DNA of 64,000 nt from CAIWHR01 sp963816925 (GCA_963816925.1 CAWFMY010000005.1:62001-126000); one strand, 5' to 3'. Positions 9,573 through 19,065 are shown, counted from the first letter of the stretch. Program-made: numbers and translations. The notes: generated from the letters alone by a model not told the origin.

Positions 9573-11066
9573 TCACGAGATGCCGAGATGCTGTGCCAGC
9601 GTGCGCTGCACGCCGTTGCGGAACAGGTCGACGACATTGCGCGTCACCGAAGCGCGGAACGCCGCATGGGCAACGAGGTCGCCGAACACCGGTGCGAGGT
9701 CGAGAAAGCCCGCGGCGATGCGCGCCGGATCCTTCCCCGCGCCCGCCATGACGCTGGCGAAGGTTGCCGCCATCGGATCGGAGACGGCGATGGCGCGCCC
9801 CTGCTCGTCCGTTCCGCTCGCATAACGGATCCAGCCGGCCACCGCCAGCGCGAGGTGGACGAACGAAGCCCCGGCGGCGATCCGGTCGCGCACGGTGCCG
9901 AGCAGTCGCTGCGGCAATTTTTGCGAGCCGTCCATCGCGATCTGCTGCGTGCGGTGCGGCAGCGCCGGGTTGCGGAAGCGCGCCATCAGCTGCGCGCAGT
10001 ACGCGGCAAGGTCGATGCCCGGCGGCGCGACGAGCGTCGGCACGATCTCCTCGGCCATCTGACGCTCCACGAGGCGCGCGAGATGCGGATCCGACGACGC
10101 CTGCCAGATCGTCTCGTGGCCGGCGATGAAGCCGAGATAGGCGAGCGTGGAATGGCTGCCGTTCAAGAGACGCAGCTTCATCGTCTCGAACGGCGCGACG
10201 TCGGCGACGAACTGCGCGCCGGCATCCTCCCACGGCGGCCGCGCGGCGCTGAACCGGTCCTCGATGATCCACTGGCCGAAGGGCTCCGCGGTCACCGTCG
10301 CGTCATCCTGCAGGCCCGTGAGGCGTTCTGCTTCGGCCACGTCCGCCGCAGTGGTCGCCGGCACGATCCGGTCCACCATCGTCGAGGGAAAGCTGACGTG
10401 CTCTGCGATCCATCCGGCAAGCGCAGGCTCGCGCCGCGATGCGAAGGTGTGCACCAGGCCCTCGACCATGCGCCCGTTGTGCGGGAGGTTGTCGCAGCAT
10501 ACGAAGGTCAGCGGCCCGGCCGCTGCCGTCCGGCGCGCCGCCAATCCTGCAACCAGAATGCCGATCGCGGATTCCGGCGCCTCGGGATGCGCGAGGTCGT
10601 GCGCAATGTCCGGATGTCTTTCGTTGAGCCTCCCGGTCGCCGGATCGTGGCAATAGCCCTTTTCGGTGACGGTCGCCGTCACGATCGTGATTCGCGGATC
10701 GGCGAAGCGGCCGACCAGCCGCGCGCGCGCGTCACCGGCGAAAATCGTCTCGCGCAGCGCGCCGACGATACGCGCGGTCGTCCCCTCGCGCGTTCGCGTC
10801 AGCAACGTGTACAGGCCATCCTGCGCCGCCAGCGGCTCGATCGCGCGCGGCGTCTTGAGCGAGACGCCGCAAATGCCCCAGCGGGGATCGGCGCCCAGAA
10901 TGTCATCGGTGTAGACCGCCTGGTGCGCCCGGTGGAAGGCGCCGAGGCCGAGATGCAGGATGCCGACGGGAATGTTCGACGGGGCGTACATCGGACGCGC
11001 AACGTCGCCCGGCACCCGCGCGAGCGTGGCCAGCGAAAGCCGCGCGCGGGCGGCGCTGTCAGGCAT
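9573..11066 (-). CDS. Mannitol dehydrogenase-family oxidoreductase, probably fructuronate reductase
   Basis: A 497-residue polyol/uronate dehydrogenase. It has an N-terminal nucleotide-binding region ('VGILHLGLGAFHRAHQAVYTD') and the catalytic lysine region near 'KLRLLNGSHSTLAYLG', a hallmark of the long-chain mannitol dehydrogenase family. UxuB, MtlK and DalD belong to it. The gene lies directly upstream of uxaC and downstream of the ABC permeases, so fructuronate reductase (UxuB, giving mannonate) is the most economical reading. Sequence alone does not exclude mannitol or arabitol as substrate. It overlaps the upstream permease gene by 8 bases. Confidence 0.82.
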   Translation of the reverse strand: MPDSAARARLSLATLARVPGDVARPMYAPSNIPVGILHLGLGAFHRAHQAVYTDDILGADPRWGICGVSLKTPRAIEPLAAQDGLYTLLTRTREGTTARIVGALRETIFAGDARARLVGRFADPRITIVTATVTEKGYCHDPATGRLNERHPDIAHDLAHPEAPESAIGILVAGLAARRTAAAGPLTFVCCDNLPHNGRMVEGLVHTFASRREPALAGWIAEHVSFPSTMVDRIVPATTAADVAEAERLTGLQDDATVTAEPFGQWIIEDRFSAARPPWEDAGAQFVADVAPFETMKLRLLNGSHSTLAYLGFIAGHETIWQASSDPHLARLVERQMAEEIVPTLVAPPGIDLAAYCAQLMARFRNPALPHRTQQIAMDGSQKLPQRLLGTVRDRIAAGASFVHLALAVAGWIRYASGTDEQGRAIAVSDPMAATFASVMAGAGKDPARIAAGFLDLAPVFGDLVAHAAFRASVTRNVVDLFRNGVQRTLAQHLGIS

Positions 11067-11907
11067 TCTGCGGATGTTCCTTCACCCGCGACACGAGCTG
11101 CGTCGGATTGACGAACCGCAGCGCGATCAGCAGCCACACGAGCGTGACCGACATGTAGATCATCGCCATCGCGTCGATCGACTGCGGCGCGCGAACGCCT
11201 GCCGCGAACACCGCGTAGTAGAGCGCGACCACCAGCGTCTGCGAATCGGAACCCGCGGTGAGGAATGTCAGCTCGAACAGCGCGATGGTTCGGACGAGCA
11301 CCAGCAGCGATGCCGCCAGGATTCCCGGCGCAAGGAGCGGGACCAGCACATGCCAGAACATCCGCGCGGTGCTCGCGCCGAAGACGCGCGCGGCGGACTC
11401 GAGGTTGACGTCGATCTGCTCGATGAACGGCGTCATCACCAGGATCACGAAAGGAGCCGCGGGGATGAGATTGGCGATGATCACGCCCCAGATCGTGCCG
11501 GCGAGGTGCGCCTGGTAGAGCACCGTGGCGAGCGGGATGCCGTAGGTGATCGGCGGCACCATCAGCGGCAGCAGGAAAAGCAGCATCAGCGCGCGCTTGC
11601 CGGGAAACTCGCGGCGCGCCAGCGTGTAGGCGGCCGGCACGCCGATCAGGAGCGCCAGGAGCACCACGGACAGGACAACCTGCACCGTGACCCACAGCAC
11701 GTCGCCCAGCTGGAATTCCTTCCACGCGGCCGAATACCAGGTCGTCGTCCAGCCCTCGGGCATCCATGTGCCGAGCCAGCGCCTTGCAAAGGAGCTCACG
11801 GCAACGGCCGCGATCATCAGGCTGATGTTGACGACGAACAGCGTCATCAATCCGAGCAGCAAACCGCGCCACGCGCGGTCGAACCAGCCGCCCTTCGCGG
11901 CGCTCAT
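11059..11907 (-). CDS. ABC importer permease, PotC-like second subunit
   Basis: A 282-residue permease starting 'MSAAKGGWFDRAWRG' at an ATG that overlaps the TGA of the first permease (ATGA), which sets the start within a longer open frame. Six hydrophobic segments are visible. The cytoplasmic EAA-type loop 'SAARVFGASTARMFWHVLVP' contacts the ATPase. With the other permease, the ATPase and the binding protein it forms a polyamine/iron/sugar-type importer. The uronate enzymes downstream point to a hexuronate or its oligomers as cargo (inference). Confidence 0.9.
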   Translation of the reverse strand: MSAAKGGWFDRAWRGLLLGLMTLFVVNISLMIAAVAVSSFARRWLGTWMPEGWTTTWYSAAWKEFQLGDVLWVTVQVVLSVVLLALLIGVPAAYTLARREFPGKRALMLLFLLPLMVPPITYGIPLATVLYQAHLAGTIWGVIIANLIPAAPFVILVMTPFIEQIDVNLESAARVFGASTARMFWHVLVPLLAPGILAASLLVLVRTIALFELTFLTAGSDSQTLVVALYYAVFAAGVRAPQSIDAMAMIYMSVTLVWLLIALRFVNPTQLVSRVKEHPQNA

Positions 11908-12779
11908 CCCTTGCCTCCGGACACCGGCCCGCGATAGAAGACGTTGCGCAGGCTCAGGACGGCGGCGACGATGATGAGCTGCACGAAGCCCATGATCATC
12001 GCGATGGCCGACGCGAGCGAATAGTCGTATTGCTCGAATGCGGCCTCGTACGCCGCGATCGAAATGACGCGCGTGGGACCGGCGGGCGATCCCAGCAGCA
12101 CCGCGGACGGAAACACCGAGAACGCCTGCACGAACGCGAGGCAGAAGCACATTGCGAGCCCCGGCGCCAGCAGCGGCAGGTAGATGTGGCGGAACTGCGA
12201 CTTCGGGTCGGCGCCAAGGGTCGCGGCCGCGCGGGCGAGCACCGGATCGATCCCCGTGATGTAGGACAGGATCAGCAGGAACGCGAACGGAAAGCCGGAA
12301 ATCACGAGCGAAATCAGCACGCCCCAGTAGTTGTGCGTCAGCCGGATCGGTCCTTCATAGAGATGGAGGAACTGCAGCGTCTGCGACAGCCAGCCCTTCG
12401 GGCCGAAGTAGATCAGCATGCCTTCGGCGATGAGCACCGTGCCGAGCGTGATCGGCACCACCAGGATCGTCGTGACCCAGCGCTGGTAGCGCGACTTCAC
12501 GCGCATCTTGTAGGCGATCGGCAGCGCGAAACCGACGTTGATCAGCGTCGCCGGCAACGCCAGCTTCAGCGTGATCCAGATCGTCGGCCAGAGGTTGTCG
12601 GTGGTGAAGAAATGTGCGTAGTTGGCGAGCGGCCCGCCTTCCTTCGGATTGAACGACAACGCGAGGCCGTACAGGAACGGATAGACGAACAGCAGCAGCA
12701 TGAATGCCGCGGCCGGCACGACCAGCAGCAGCGTGCGGTCGAACGGCGTGCGCGCGAGCGTGTCGGCGGGAGCTGCCAT
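11904..12779 (-). CDS. ABC importer permease, PotB-like first subunit
   Basis: A 291-residue inner-membrane permease with an N-terminal 'PFDRTLLLVVPAAAFMLLLF' segment, five further hydrophobic stretches, and an EAA loop ('RAAATLGADPKSQFRHIYLP'). It starts 13 bases after the ATPase gene and overlaps the following permease by 4 bases. It is the partner half of the heterodimeric channel. No regulatory site is visible inside the run, so it is probably transcribed with the binding-protein gene upstream. Confidence 0.9.
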   Translation of the reverse strand: MAAPADTLARTPFDRTLLLVVPAAAFMLLLFVYPFLYGLALSFNPKEGGPLANYAHFFTTDNLWPTIWITLKLALPATLINVGFALPIAYKMRVKSRYQRWVTTILVVPITLGTVLIAEGMLIYFGPKGWLSQTLQFLHLYEGPIRLTHNYWGVLISLVISGFPFAFLLILSYITGIDPVLARAAATLGADPKSQFRHIYLPLLAPGLAMCFCLAFVQAFSVFPSAVLLGSPAGPTRVISIAAYEAAFEQYDYSLASAIAMIMGFVQLIIVAAVLSLRNVFYRGPVSGGKG

Positions 12780-12792
12780 CGCAGGACCGGCC

Positions 12793-13872
12793 TCAGCCGA
12801 CCGGATAGACGAGCGCGCGCTCGGGCGGCACGTGAAGGCGCACTTCGTCGCCGCGCCGGATCGTCACGGCGCCGCGAACGTGCAGCAGCGTTCCGGACGC
12901 CGTGACCACGTCGAGCAGCGCGTCGCGGCCGCAGTACTCGACGTTGTCGACGCGGCCGGCGATCGTGTTCGCGCCGCCGGGGCCTTCGCCGACGACGATT
13001 TCCTCGGGCCGGATCGCGACCGCCGCCCTCCCACCCGAAAGCGGCTGCTTGCGCACGCCGGTGAGCACGAAATCCGGGCCCGTAACGGCGACCCGCTCGC
13101 CGTCGTCGCTCTTGACGTCGAGCTCGAGCACGTTGCGATACCCCATGAAGCGCGCCACGTGAAGGTTCGCCGGCTGGCCGTAGACGTCCGGCGGCGCCGC
13201 GATCTGCTGGACCACCCCGTCCTTCATGACGACGATGCGGTCGGCGAGCGACAGTGCCTCGTCCTGATCGTGCGTGACGTAGATCGTCGCCCGGTCGAGC
13301 TCGTGGTGGATGCGGCGGATTTCCGCCCGCGTCTCGATGCGCAGCTTGGCGTCGAGGTTCGACAGCGGCTCGTCCATCAGGATGAGCGGCGGCTCGATCA
13401 CGATCGCGCGCGCGATCGCGACGCGCTGCTGCTGACCACCCGACAACTGACCCGGCAGCTTGTGCGCCTGGCCCACGAGCTGCACGAGCTTCAGCGCCTT
13501 GTCGACGCGCGCCGCGATCTCCGCGCCGGGCACGTCGCGCATCTTGAGTCCGAACCCGACGTTCTTCTCGACGCTCATGTGCGGGAACAGTGCGTAGTTC
13601 TGGAACACCATGCCGAACCCGCGCTTCTCTGGCGGGAGCGTGTCGATGCGCGTGTCGTCGAGCCAGATGGTGCCGCCCGACAGCTGCATGAGGCCGGCGA
13701 TGCAGTTCAGCGCCGTCGACTTGCCGCAGCCGGACGGCCCCAGCAGCGCGATGAATTCGCCGCGCTTGACGGTCAGCGTCAGCTCGTCGAGCGCGTTGAA
13801 CGCCTTGCCGCCCGCGCCGGCGAACCGGCGCGTGACGTGGTCCAGCCGCAATTCGGAGAAGTCGTGTTTCAT
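12793..13872 (-). CDS. ABC importer ATPase, PotA/UgpC type
   Basis: A 359-residue ATPase. Walker A is 'GPSGCGKST', the signature is 'LSGGQQQRVAIARA', Walker B is 'LILMDEPLSNLDAK', and the switch is 'IYVTHDQDEAL'. A C-terminal TOBE-type regulatory region follows (about residues 240-359, 'VAIRPEEIVVGEG'). This architecture is typical of carbohydrate or polyamine importers. It lies between the binding protein and the two permease genes in the uronate cluster. Confidence 0.93.
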   Translation of the reverse strand: MKHDFSELRLDHVTRRFAGAGGKAFNALDELTLTVKRGEFIALLGPSGCGKSTALNCIAGLMQLSGGTIWLDDTRIDTLPPEKRGFGMVFQNYALFPHMSVEKNVGFGLKMRDVPGAEIAARVDKALKLVQLVGQAHKLPGQLSGGQQQRVAIARAIVIEPPLILMDEPLSNLDAKLRIETRAEIRRIHHELDRATIYVTHDQDEALSLADRIVVMKDGVVQQIAAPPDVYGQPANLHVARFMGYRNVLELDVKSDDGERVAVTGPDFVLTGVRKQPLSGGRAAVAIRPEEIVVGEGPGGANTIAGRVDNVEYCGRDALLDVVTASGTLLHVRGAVTIRRGDEVRLHVPPERALVYPVG

Positions 13873-13920
13873 GATGGATGCGGCGCGGACCGCGTGCGCG
13901 ACCCGCGCCGAATTCGCGGG

Positions 13921-15115
13921 CTACTTCGTCTTGGAGGCGCCGACCTGCTGGTCCCAGATGCGGAACGCATCGACCTGGGCCTTCGCTTCGAGCGACTGCG
14001 TGTGCGGGAACTCCTTGAGCCAGCCCTCGTACTCCGGACGCCCGTACTCCTTGATCGCGTCCTGCGACTCTTTCGGCGCCATCGACAGCGAAACGTTCTT
14101 CACCGCCGGACCGGGGTAGAAATAGCCTTTGTCGTAGGTGTACGCCTGGGCTTCCGGCGTCAGCATGAACGCCATGACGTCGAGCACCACCGCCATCTTC
14201 TCCGGCGGCACGCCCTTCGGCACCACCATGTAGTGCGCGTCGTTGATCCACGTCATGCCCTTGAACGGCGCGACCTTGAATTCCTTGGGCACGATGCCCA
14301 TTGCGCGCGGGTTGATGTCCCAGCCCGTCATCGTCACGGTCATGTCGCGCGAGCCCTCGCCCAGTTCCTTCATGACTGCACCCGTGCCGGTCGGGTAGTA
14401 CTCGATGCAGCTGTTGAGCTCCTTCAGGTAGGCCCACGTCTTGTCCCAGCCGTTGACCGGATCCTTCGGATTCTTGTCGCCGAGGATGTACGGCAGCCCC
14501 ATGATGAACGTCCGCCCGGGACCGGAGTTCGCGGGCCGCGCGTAGATCAGCCTGTTGGGGTTGGCCTTGCACCACGCGAGGAGCTCGGCCGGCGTCGTCG
14601 GCGCCTGCTTGACCTTGGCGGGGTTGTACTCGACCAGCGGCCCCGCGGGCATGAACGCCACGGCGATGCCCTGGTCCAGCGCAAGCTTCTGCATTTCCGC
14701 GGCCGCCGGCTGGTAGTTCGCCATCAGGTTCGGGAACTTCGCGGCGTATTCCGGTATCACCTTCACGAGCAGGCCCTGCTCGATGCCCGCGGCCAGGAAA
14801 TCGGTGCCGGTCAGCACGATGTCGATGTCGCTGCGGCCGGCGCCCTGCATCGCCTTCAGCTTGCCGGGAAGTTCAGGGGAAGGCGCCTTGGTGAAGTTGA
14901 ACTTGGCGACCTTGTCGGGGTTCTTCTTGGCGTAGAGCTCGAACGCGTCCTGGGTCAGCGCGAGGTTGCCGGCGACGTCGACGATGTTGATCGTCACCGG
15001 CGCCGCCGCGGCGATGCCGGCGACGCACAGCGTCAAGCGTGGCGGCCGCTACTCCCGTCGCGGCGCGCAGAATGGCGCGGCGACAATCAAGCACTGCAAA
15101 ATTCACTCGCTTCAT
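13921..15115 (-). CDS. ABC importer solute-binding protein (PotD-like), frameshifted in signal peptide
   Basis: The mature part is intact from about 15036: 'APVTINIVDVAGNLALTQDAF' onward, with 'YARPANSGPGRTFIMGLPYI' and the C-terminal 'AQVDAFRIWDQQV'. It resembles extracellular solute-binding proteins of the PotD/iron family. The natural start is the ATG at 15115, 'MKRVNFAVLDCRRAILRAA', preceded by a strong AGGAGG. The signal sequence runs into the mature frame only if one base is removed near 15038, giving 397 residues. It is first in the importer operon, behind a putative GntR operator at 15176-15207. Likely cargo is a uronate or oligouronate (inference from neighbours). Confidence 0.85.
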
Positions 15116-15175
15116 GGTGCTCCTCCTGTTGGCGTTGGACTGCATGCGCCCCTCTCGCGGCGGTCGGTTCCGGGC

Positions 15176-15207
15176 GATGGAATCGTCCATCCCCAATTGC
15201 TTCAATT
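15176..15207. promoter_or_regulatory. Two inverted repeats, candidate operator of the GntR regulator
   Basis: Two perfect inverted repeats lie between the GntR stop and the binding-protein gene. GATGGA-ATCG-TCCATC is at 15176-15191 and AATTG-CTT-CAATT at 15195-15207. They are 60-90 bases upstream of the importer ATG. FadR-type GntR proteins bind short dyads like these as dimers. No experimental link exists here, and the assignment rests on position and symmetry. Confidence 0.45.
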
Positions 15208-16005
15208 CTAGGCCATCGTGCGGCGGGTCCGCGCCGGCGCCCGCGGGCCGGCGCGCGAGCGGATTCCCGGGACAATGCCATCCCATTTTCGCTGGAACTC
15301 GCGCTCGACACGGGCGAGGTGGCGATGCATTGCCACACGCGCCGCGTCGCCGTCGTGCGCGGCCAGCGCGTCGATGATCGCGGCATGGTCCGCCAAGGTC
15401 TTCGCGCGCAGCGCCGGCGTGTGGAAATGCTCCTCCATCCTCGTCCACAAGTCGCCGCGCCGCTGTTCCCACAATGCGTGGACGACAAGCGCGAACGACC
15501 CGTTGCCGGTCGCCTCCGCAATCCCGACATGAAAGGCGCGATCGGCAGCATCGCGCTGGTCGAAATCCTCGCCATGCGTGCGCATGCGCTGGAGGGTGTC
15601 CTGCAGCGCGGCGATCTCCGACTTGCGAATGCGGCGCGCGGCCAATGCCGCGATCTCGCCCTCGATCAGCCTGCGCGCGGCGAGGAGCTCGAAGGGGCCC
15701 GGACCTTCGTCATGGCCATTCGCCGGCGCCGCGGCGTCCTTTGCCGAATCGCGGATGGCGCCGCGTCCTTCGGCGTGCTGGCGCACGAATATTCCCGTTC
15801 CGACCCGCACGTCGACGCGCCCGGCGATTTCGAGGGAGATCAAGGCTTCGCGCACCGACGTCCGCGACACGCCGAGCAGCACCGCGAGTTCGCGCTCGGG
15901 CGGCAGGCGCGAACCGGCCGCGAATTCGCCGCTGTCGATCAATGCGGCGATCTGCCCCGCGATCTGCCGGTAGAGCCTGACCGGTTCGACGACCTGCAAC
16001 GGCAC
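15208..16005 (-). CDS. GntR/FadR family (FCD) transcriptional regulator, probable uronate regulator
   Basis: A 265-residue regulator. The N-terminal winged helix ('RLYRQIAGQIAALIDSGEF', 'RLPPERELAVLLGVSRTSVR') is followed by an all-helical FCD ligand domain, with the metal-binding pattern 'DRAFHVGIAEATGN' and 'ADHAAIIDAL...MHRHL'. UxuR, ExuR and LldR belong to this family. It is the first gene of the minus-strand run leading into the importer and uronate enzymes, so it probably represses them until a uronate binds. The terminal 15 or so residues are Arg-rich and unusual. Confidence 0.9.
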   Translation of the reverse strand: MPLQVVEPVRLYRQIAGQIAALIDSGEFAAGSRLPPERELAVLLGVSRTSVREALISLEIAGRVDVRVGTGIFVRQHAEGRGAIRDSAKDAAAPANGHDEGPGPFELLAARRLIEGEIAALAARRIRKSEIAALQDTLQRMRTHGEDFDQRDAADRAFHVGIAEATGNGSFALVVHALWEQRRGDLWTRMEEHFHTPALRAKTLADHAAIIDALAAHDGDAARVAMHRHLARVEREFQRKWDGIVPGIRSRAGPRAPARTRRTMA

Positions 16006-16163
16006 GCGAGCGTCCCCCTCGTGGAGAGGCGGCGCCCGTCTTGCCGCGGGGCCTCACCTCCGACCGCGCCATGGCGGCGCGTTCCTCAGTTCCCGTCGCA
16101 ATGTACGCCGTCGCGCGCTCGCCGGTCAAGTGGTCCAACCACCTGACCAAGGCGGTTCGCCGC

Positions 16164-16742
16164 CTACTCGGCCAGGAAAGGCCCCGACTTGCCGCCGGAT
16201 TTCTCGAGCAGCCGCACGTGCTCGATCCGCATCGCGCGGTCGGCCGATTTGCACATGTCGTAGATGACGAGGAGCCCCGTCGCGACGGCGGTCAGCGCTT
16301 CCATTTCGACGCCGGTGCGGTCGAGCGTCTCCGCGGTGACTTCGATGTCGACCGCGCTCGCGCGGACGTCGAAGGCGAATTCGACGGCGACACGCGTGAG
16401 CGGCACCGGGTGGCACAACGGGATCAGCTCCGCGGTGCGTTTCGCCGCCTGGATTGCCGCGATGCGCGCGACGCCGAGCACGTCGCCCTTCCGGGCTCCG
16501 CCGGTGCGAATCAGCGCCAGCGTTTCCGGCCGCATCGTGATCCGCCCACCGGCGCGCGCGACACGCCGCGTCACGTCCTTGGCGGCGACGTCGACCATGT
16601 GCGCCTGCCCGGCCGCGTCGAAATGGGTAAAATGCGGTTTGCGCGATCCCGCGGGTGGCCGTTTGCGGGGGCGCTTGGCCCCACGCGGCGCCGCCGCGGA
16701 TTTCGTCGTCGTGCCTTCGCTGCGCGCCAGGATCGCCTCCAC
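16164..16742 (-). CDS. moaC: Cyclic pyranopterin monophosphate synthase
   Basis: A 192-residue MoaC with an extra, basic N-terminal stretch of about 30 residues ('RGAKRPRKRPPAGSRKP') before the conserved core. Core motifs are 'FTHFDAAGQAHMVDV', 'LIPLCHPVPLTRV', 'GVEMEALTAV' and 'YDMCKSADR'. It converts the GTP-derived intermediate to cyclic pyranopterin monophosphate in molybdenum-cofactor synthesis. The usual length is about 160 residues, so a start further in is possible, though no better ribosome site is obvious. Other moa genes are not in this window. Confidence 0.95.
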   Translation of the reverse strand: MEAILARSEGTTTKSAAAPRGAKRPRKRPPAGSRKPHFTHFDAAGQAHMVDVAAKDVTRRVARAGGRITMRPETLALIRTGGARKGDVLGVARIAAIQAAKRTAELIPLCHPVPLTRVAVEFAFDVRASAVDIEVTAETLDRTGVEMEALTAVATGLLVIYDMCKSADRAMRIEHVRLLEKSGGKSGPFLAE

Positions 16743-16807
16743 GAGCGTGAACTTCGCGTATTGCCAGCCATCTTAGCATCAGCCCACGTTCGCTCCCGGC
16801 TTCGCCG

Positions 16808-18337
16808 ATGCCCCTCAAATCACCGCTTCCCACGTCCCGACGGTCCGCCGCGCGCCGCCGGCTTGTCGCCGTCGCCGTCGCGTTCGCGCTCGTCGTGCAG
16901 CCGATCGGGCCCGTGGCGTTTGCGCCTTCGTCGGCCGGCGCGCAGTCGCTGCCTGACCTCGGCGACGAATCGCAGGCGCTCTATTCGCCCGCACAGGAAC
17001 GCAAGCTCGGCGAATCGGTGGTCCGCCAGATTCGCGCGCAAGGCGGCTATCTCGACGATCCCGAGGTCAACGACTACCTGAACGACCTGGGACAGCGACT
17101 CGTCCTGGCAGTGCCGGACACCAAGCAGGACTTCGAATTCTTCGCCGTCGGCGACCCGTCGATCAACGCCTTCGCGCTTCCGGGCGGTTATGTCGGCGTC
17201 AACACGGGCCTCATCCTCCTCACCCAGACGGAATCCGAGCTGGCCTCGGTGCTCGCGCACGAAATCACGCACGTGACGCAGCACCATTTCACGCGCGCGA
17301 TGGCCGGCCAGCAGCGCTCGCTCCTCTATGCGATCGCGGCGCTGGCGGTCGCGATCGCCGCATCGCGCTCCGGGTCGTCGTCGGCGAGCCAGGCGGCGAG
17401 TGCGGCGGTTGCCTCCGCGCAGGCGATCGCGATGCAAAGCCAGCTCAACTACACGCGCGAAAATGAATTCGAGGCCGACCGCATCGGTTTCCAGCGACTC
17501 GACGCCGCGGGATTCGACGACAGCGGGATGGCGGCGCTGATGCAGCGCCTGCAGAAGGAGTCGCGATTCTCGGAGTCGAATACCCCTTCTTACCTGCGCA
17601 CGCATCCGATCACCTACGAGCGAATTGCCGAGGCGCAGGCGCGCGCGCAGGGGAAACCGTACCGGCAGGTGCCCGATTCCCTCGACTTCCAGATGGTCCG
17701 GGCGCTCCTGAAAAGCTATACCGGCACGCCGCGGGAGGCCGTGCTTTATTTCGACGAATCGATCAAGGAGCGCAAGTACAACAGCGCGGTGGCGGTGCGC
17801 TACGGCCTCGTCGCATCGCTGCTGCGCAATGACGAACTCCAGAGGGCCCGGGCCGAGCTCCAGACGCTCGAGAAGATCGCGCCGCCGCATCCGATGGTCG
17901 AAGCGATGGCCGGCCACGTGCTGATGGAGTCCGGAGATCTCGATGCGGCGATCGCGCGGTTCGCGGCGGCGCTGCAGCGCTATCCGAACAAGATGCAGCT
18001 GGTCTACGACTACCCCGAGGCGCTGCTCAAGGCGAACCGCCCGCTCGAGGCGACGGCATTCCTCGATCGCGAACTGTTGCGCTTCCCCGGCAACGGCCCG
18101 CTGCACCGGCTGGCCGCACGCGCCTACGCCGACCTCGGCAAGAAGATGCAGCAATTCCGCCACCAGGGCGAGTACTACGCCTGGCAGGGCGACCTGCGGG
18201 GCGCCGTGTTCCAGTATGAGCAAGCCTCCAAAGCCAGCGACGGCGACTTCTACCAGGCGTCGGTCGTCGAAGCTCGATTGCGCACGCTGCGCCGCGAATT
18301 GGCGGAACAGCGCGCCAACGAAGACAAGAGCGGATAG
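16808..18337 (+). CDS. M48 family metalloprotease with TPR repeats, BepA-like
   Basis: A 509-residue exported protease. The signal segment is at about residues 18-45, and the zinc motif 'HEITHVTQHH' is at 151-160. The third ligand region is 'NEFEADRIGFQRL'. The C-terminal half holds TPR-like helices (about 330-490). This matches BepA/YfgC, a periplasmic protease and chaperone that maintains outer-membrane proteins and LptD. It is followed 23 bases later by a SIMPL-domain gene on the same strand, possibly co-transcribed. Confidence 0.92.
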   Translation: MPLKSPLPTSRRSAARRRLVAVAVAFALVVQPIGPVAFAPSSAGAQSLPDLGDESQALYSPAQERKLGESVVRQIRAQGGYLDDPEVNDYLNDLGQRLVLAVPDTKQDFEFFAVGDPSINAFALPGGYVGVNTGLILLTQTESELASVLAHEITHVTQHHFTRAMAGQQRSLLYAIAALAVAIAASRSGSSSASQAASAAVASAQAIAMQSQLNYTRENEFEADRIGFQRLDAAGFDDSGMAALMQRLQKESRFSESNTPSYLRTHPITYERIAEAQARAQGKPYRQVPDSLDFQMVRALLKSYTGTPREAVLYFDESIKERKYNSAVAVRYGLVASLLRNDELQRARAELQTLEKIAPPHPMVEAMAGHVLMESGDLDAAIARFAAALQRYPNKMQLVYDYPEALLKANRPLEATAFLDRELLRFPGNGPLHRLAARAYADLGKKMQQFRHQGEYYAWQGDLRGAVFQYEQASKASDGDFYQASVVEARLRTLRRELAEQRANEDKSG

Positions 18338-18360
18338 ACCCAATCTTTTCGAGGACCGCC

Positions 18361-19065
18361 ATGCTCGCTCGTTGCACCGCCATCGCGCTGCTCTTTCTCC
18401 CGCTCGCTGCATTCGCGCAGCAGAACGCGCAGCCGTTCTTCAACGTCGTCACCTTCGAGGCGAACGCGACCGCCGAAGTCCCGGTGGATACGCTCACCGT
18501 GACGTTGTTTACCGAGGAACAGGGCCCGGATCCCGCCGCGCTCGCGGCGCGGGCGAACACGCGGCTCGAGCAGGCGTTGGCGACGGCGAAGTCCGAGCCC
18601 GGCGTGGAGGCGCGGTCCGGTGCCTACCAGACGTCGCCGCTCTACGATCGCGCGAACCAGATCACGGGATGGCGCGTGCGCGCCGAACTCGTGCTCGAAG
18701 GCCGCGACTTCAAGACGGTGAGCGCGCTCGCGGGCCGGATGCAGCCGGCACTGAAGCTCGGCGGGATGGCGTTCTCGCTGTCGCGCGCCGCGCGGGAAAA
18801 GGCCGAGGCGTCGTTGCTCGCCGACGCATTGCGAAAATTCCAGGCCCGGGCCGATGCCATCGCGAAGACGCTCGGCTTCCCCGGCCACACGCTGGGACAG
18901 ATCAACGTGCGCACGGAAGGGCCGATGGTCCAGCCGGTCGCGTTCCGCGCCATGGCCGTCTCGTCGATGGCCGATGGCGGCGCGCCGCCGCCACCGATGG
19001 AGGGGGGAAAGAGTTCGGTGACCGTCGTCGTTTCCGGATCGGTCGTGCTCGGCCCGGCGAAGTAG
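18361..19065 (+). CDS. SIMPL-domain (DUF541) periplasmic protein
   Basis: A 234-residue protein with a clear signal peptide ending 'LAAFAQQ'. A SIMPL/DUF541 domain follows, with markers 'FEANATAEVPVDTLTVTL', 'YQTSPLYDR' and 'GWRVRAELVLEG', and an Ala/Lys-rich helix in the second half. Family members (YggE and relatives) are periplasmic and linked to oxidative-stress tolerance, but no enzymatic role is proven. It lies right after the M48 protease gene. Confidence 0.88.
   Translation: MLARCTAIALLFLPLAAFAQQNAQPFFNVVTFEANATAEVPVDTLTVTLFTEEQGPDPAALAARANTRLEQALATAKSEPGVEARSGAYQTSPLYDRANQITGWRVRAELVLEGRDFKTVSALAGRMQPALKLGGMAFSLSRAAREKAEASLLADALRKFQARADAIAKTLGFPGHTLGQINVRTEGPMVQPVAFRAMAVSSMADGGAPPPPMEGGKSSVTVVVSGSVVLGPAK

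Noticed and set aside
9216..11111. Long plus-strand frame opposite the dehydrogenase and uxaC genes
   Set aside because: No signal, domain or ribosome site. It is a compositional shadow of well-supported minus-strand genes.
12700..16146. A plus-strand open frame of 1148 codons opposite the uronate importer genes
   Set aside because: It runs antisense to an ATPase, binding protein and GntR gene with clear motifs. Its product is Arg/His/Asp-rich without domains, the usual shadow of G+C-rich genes.
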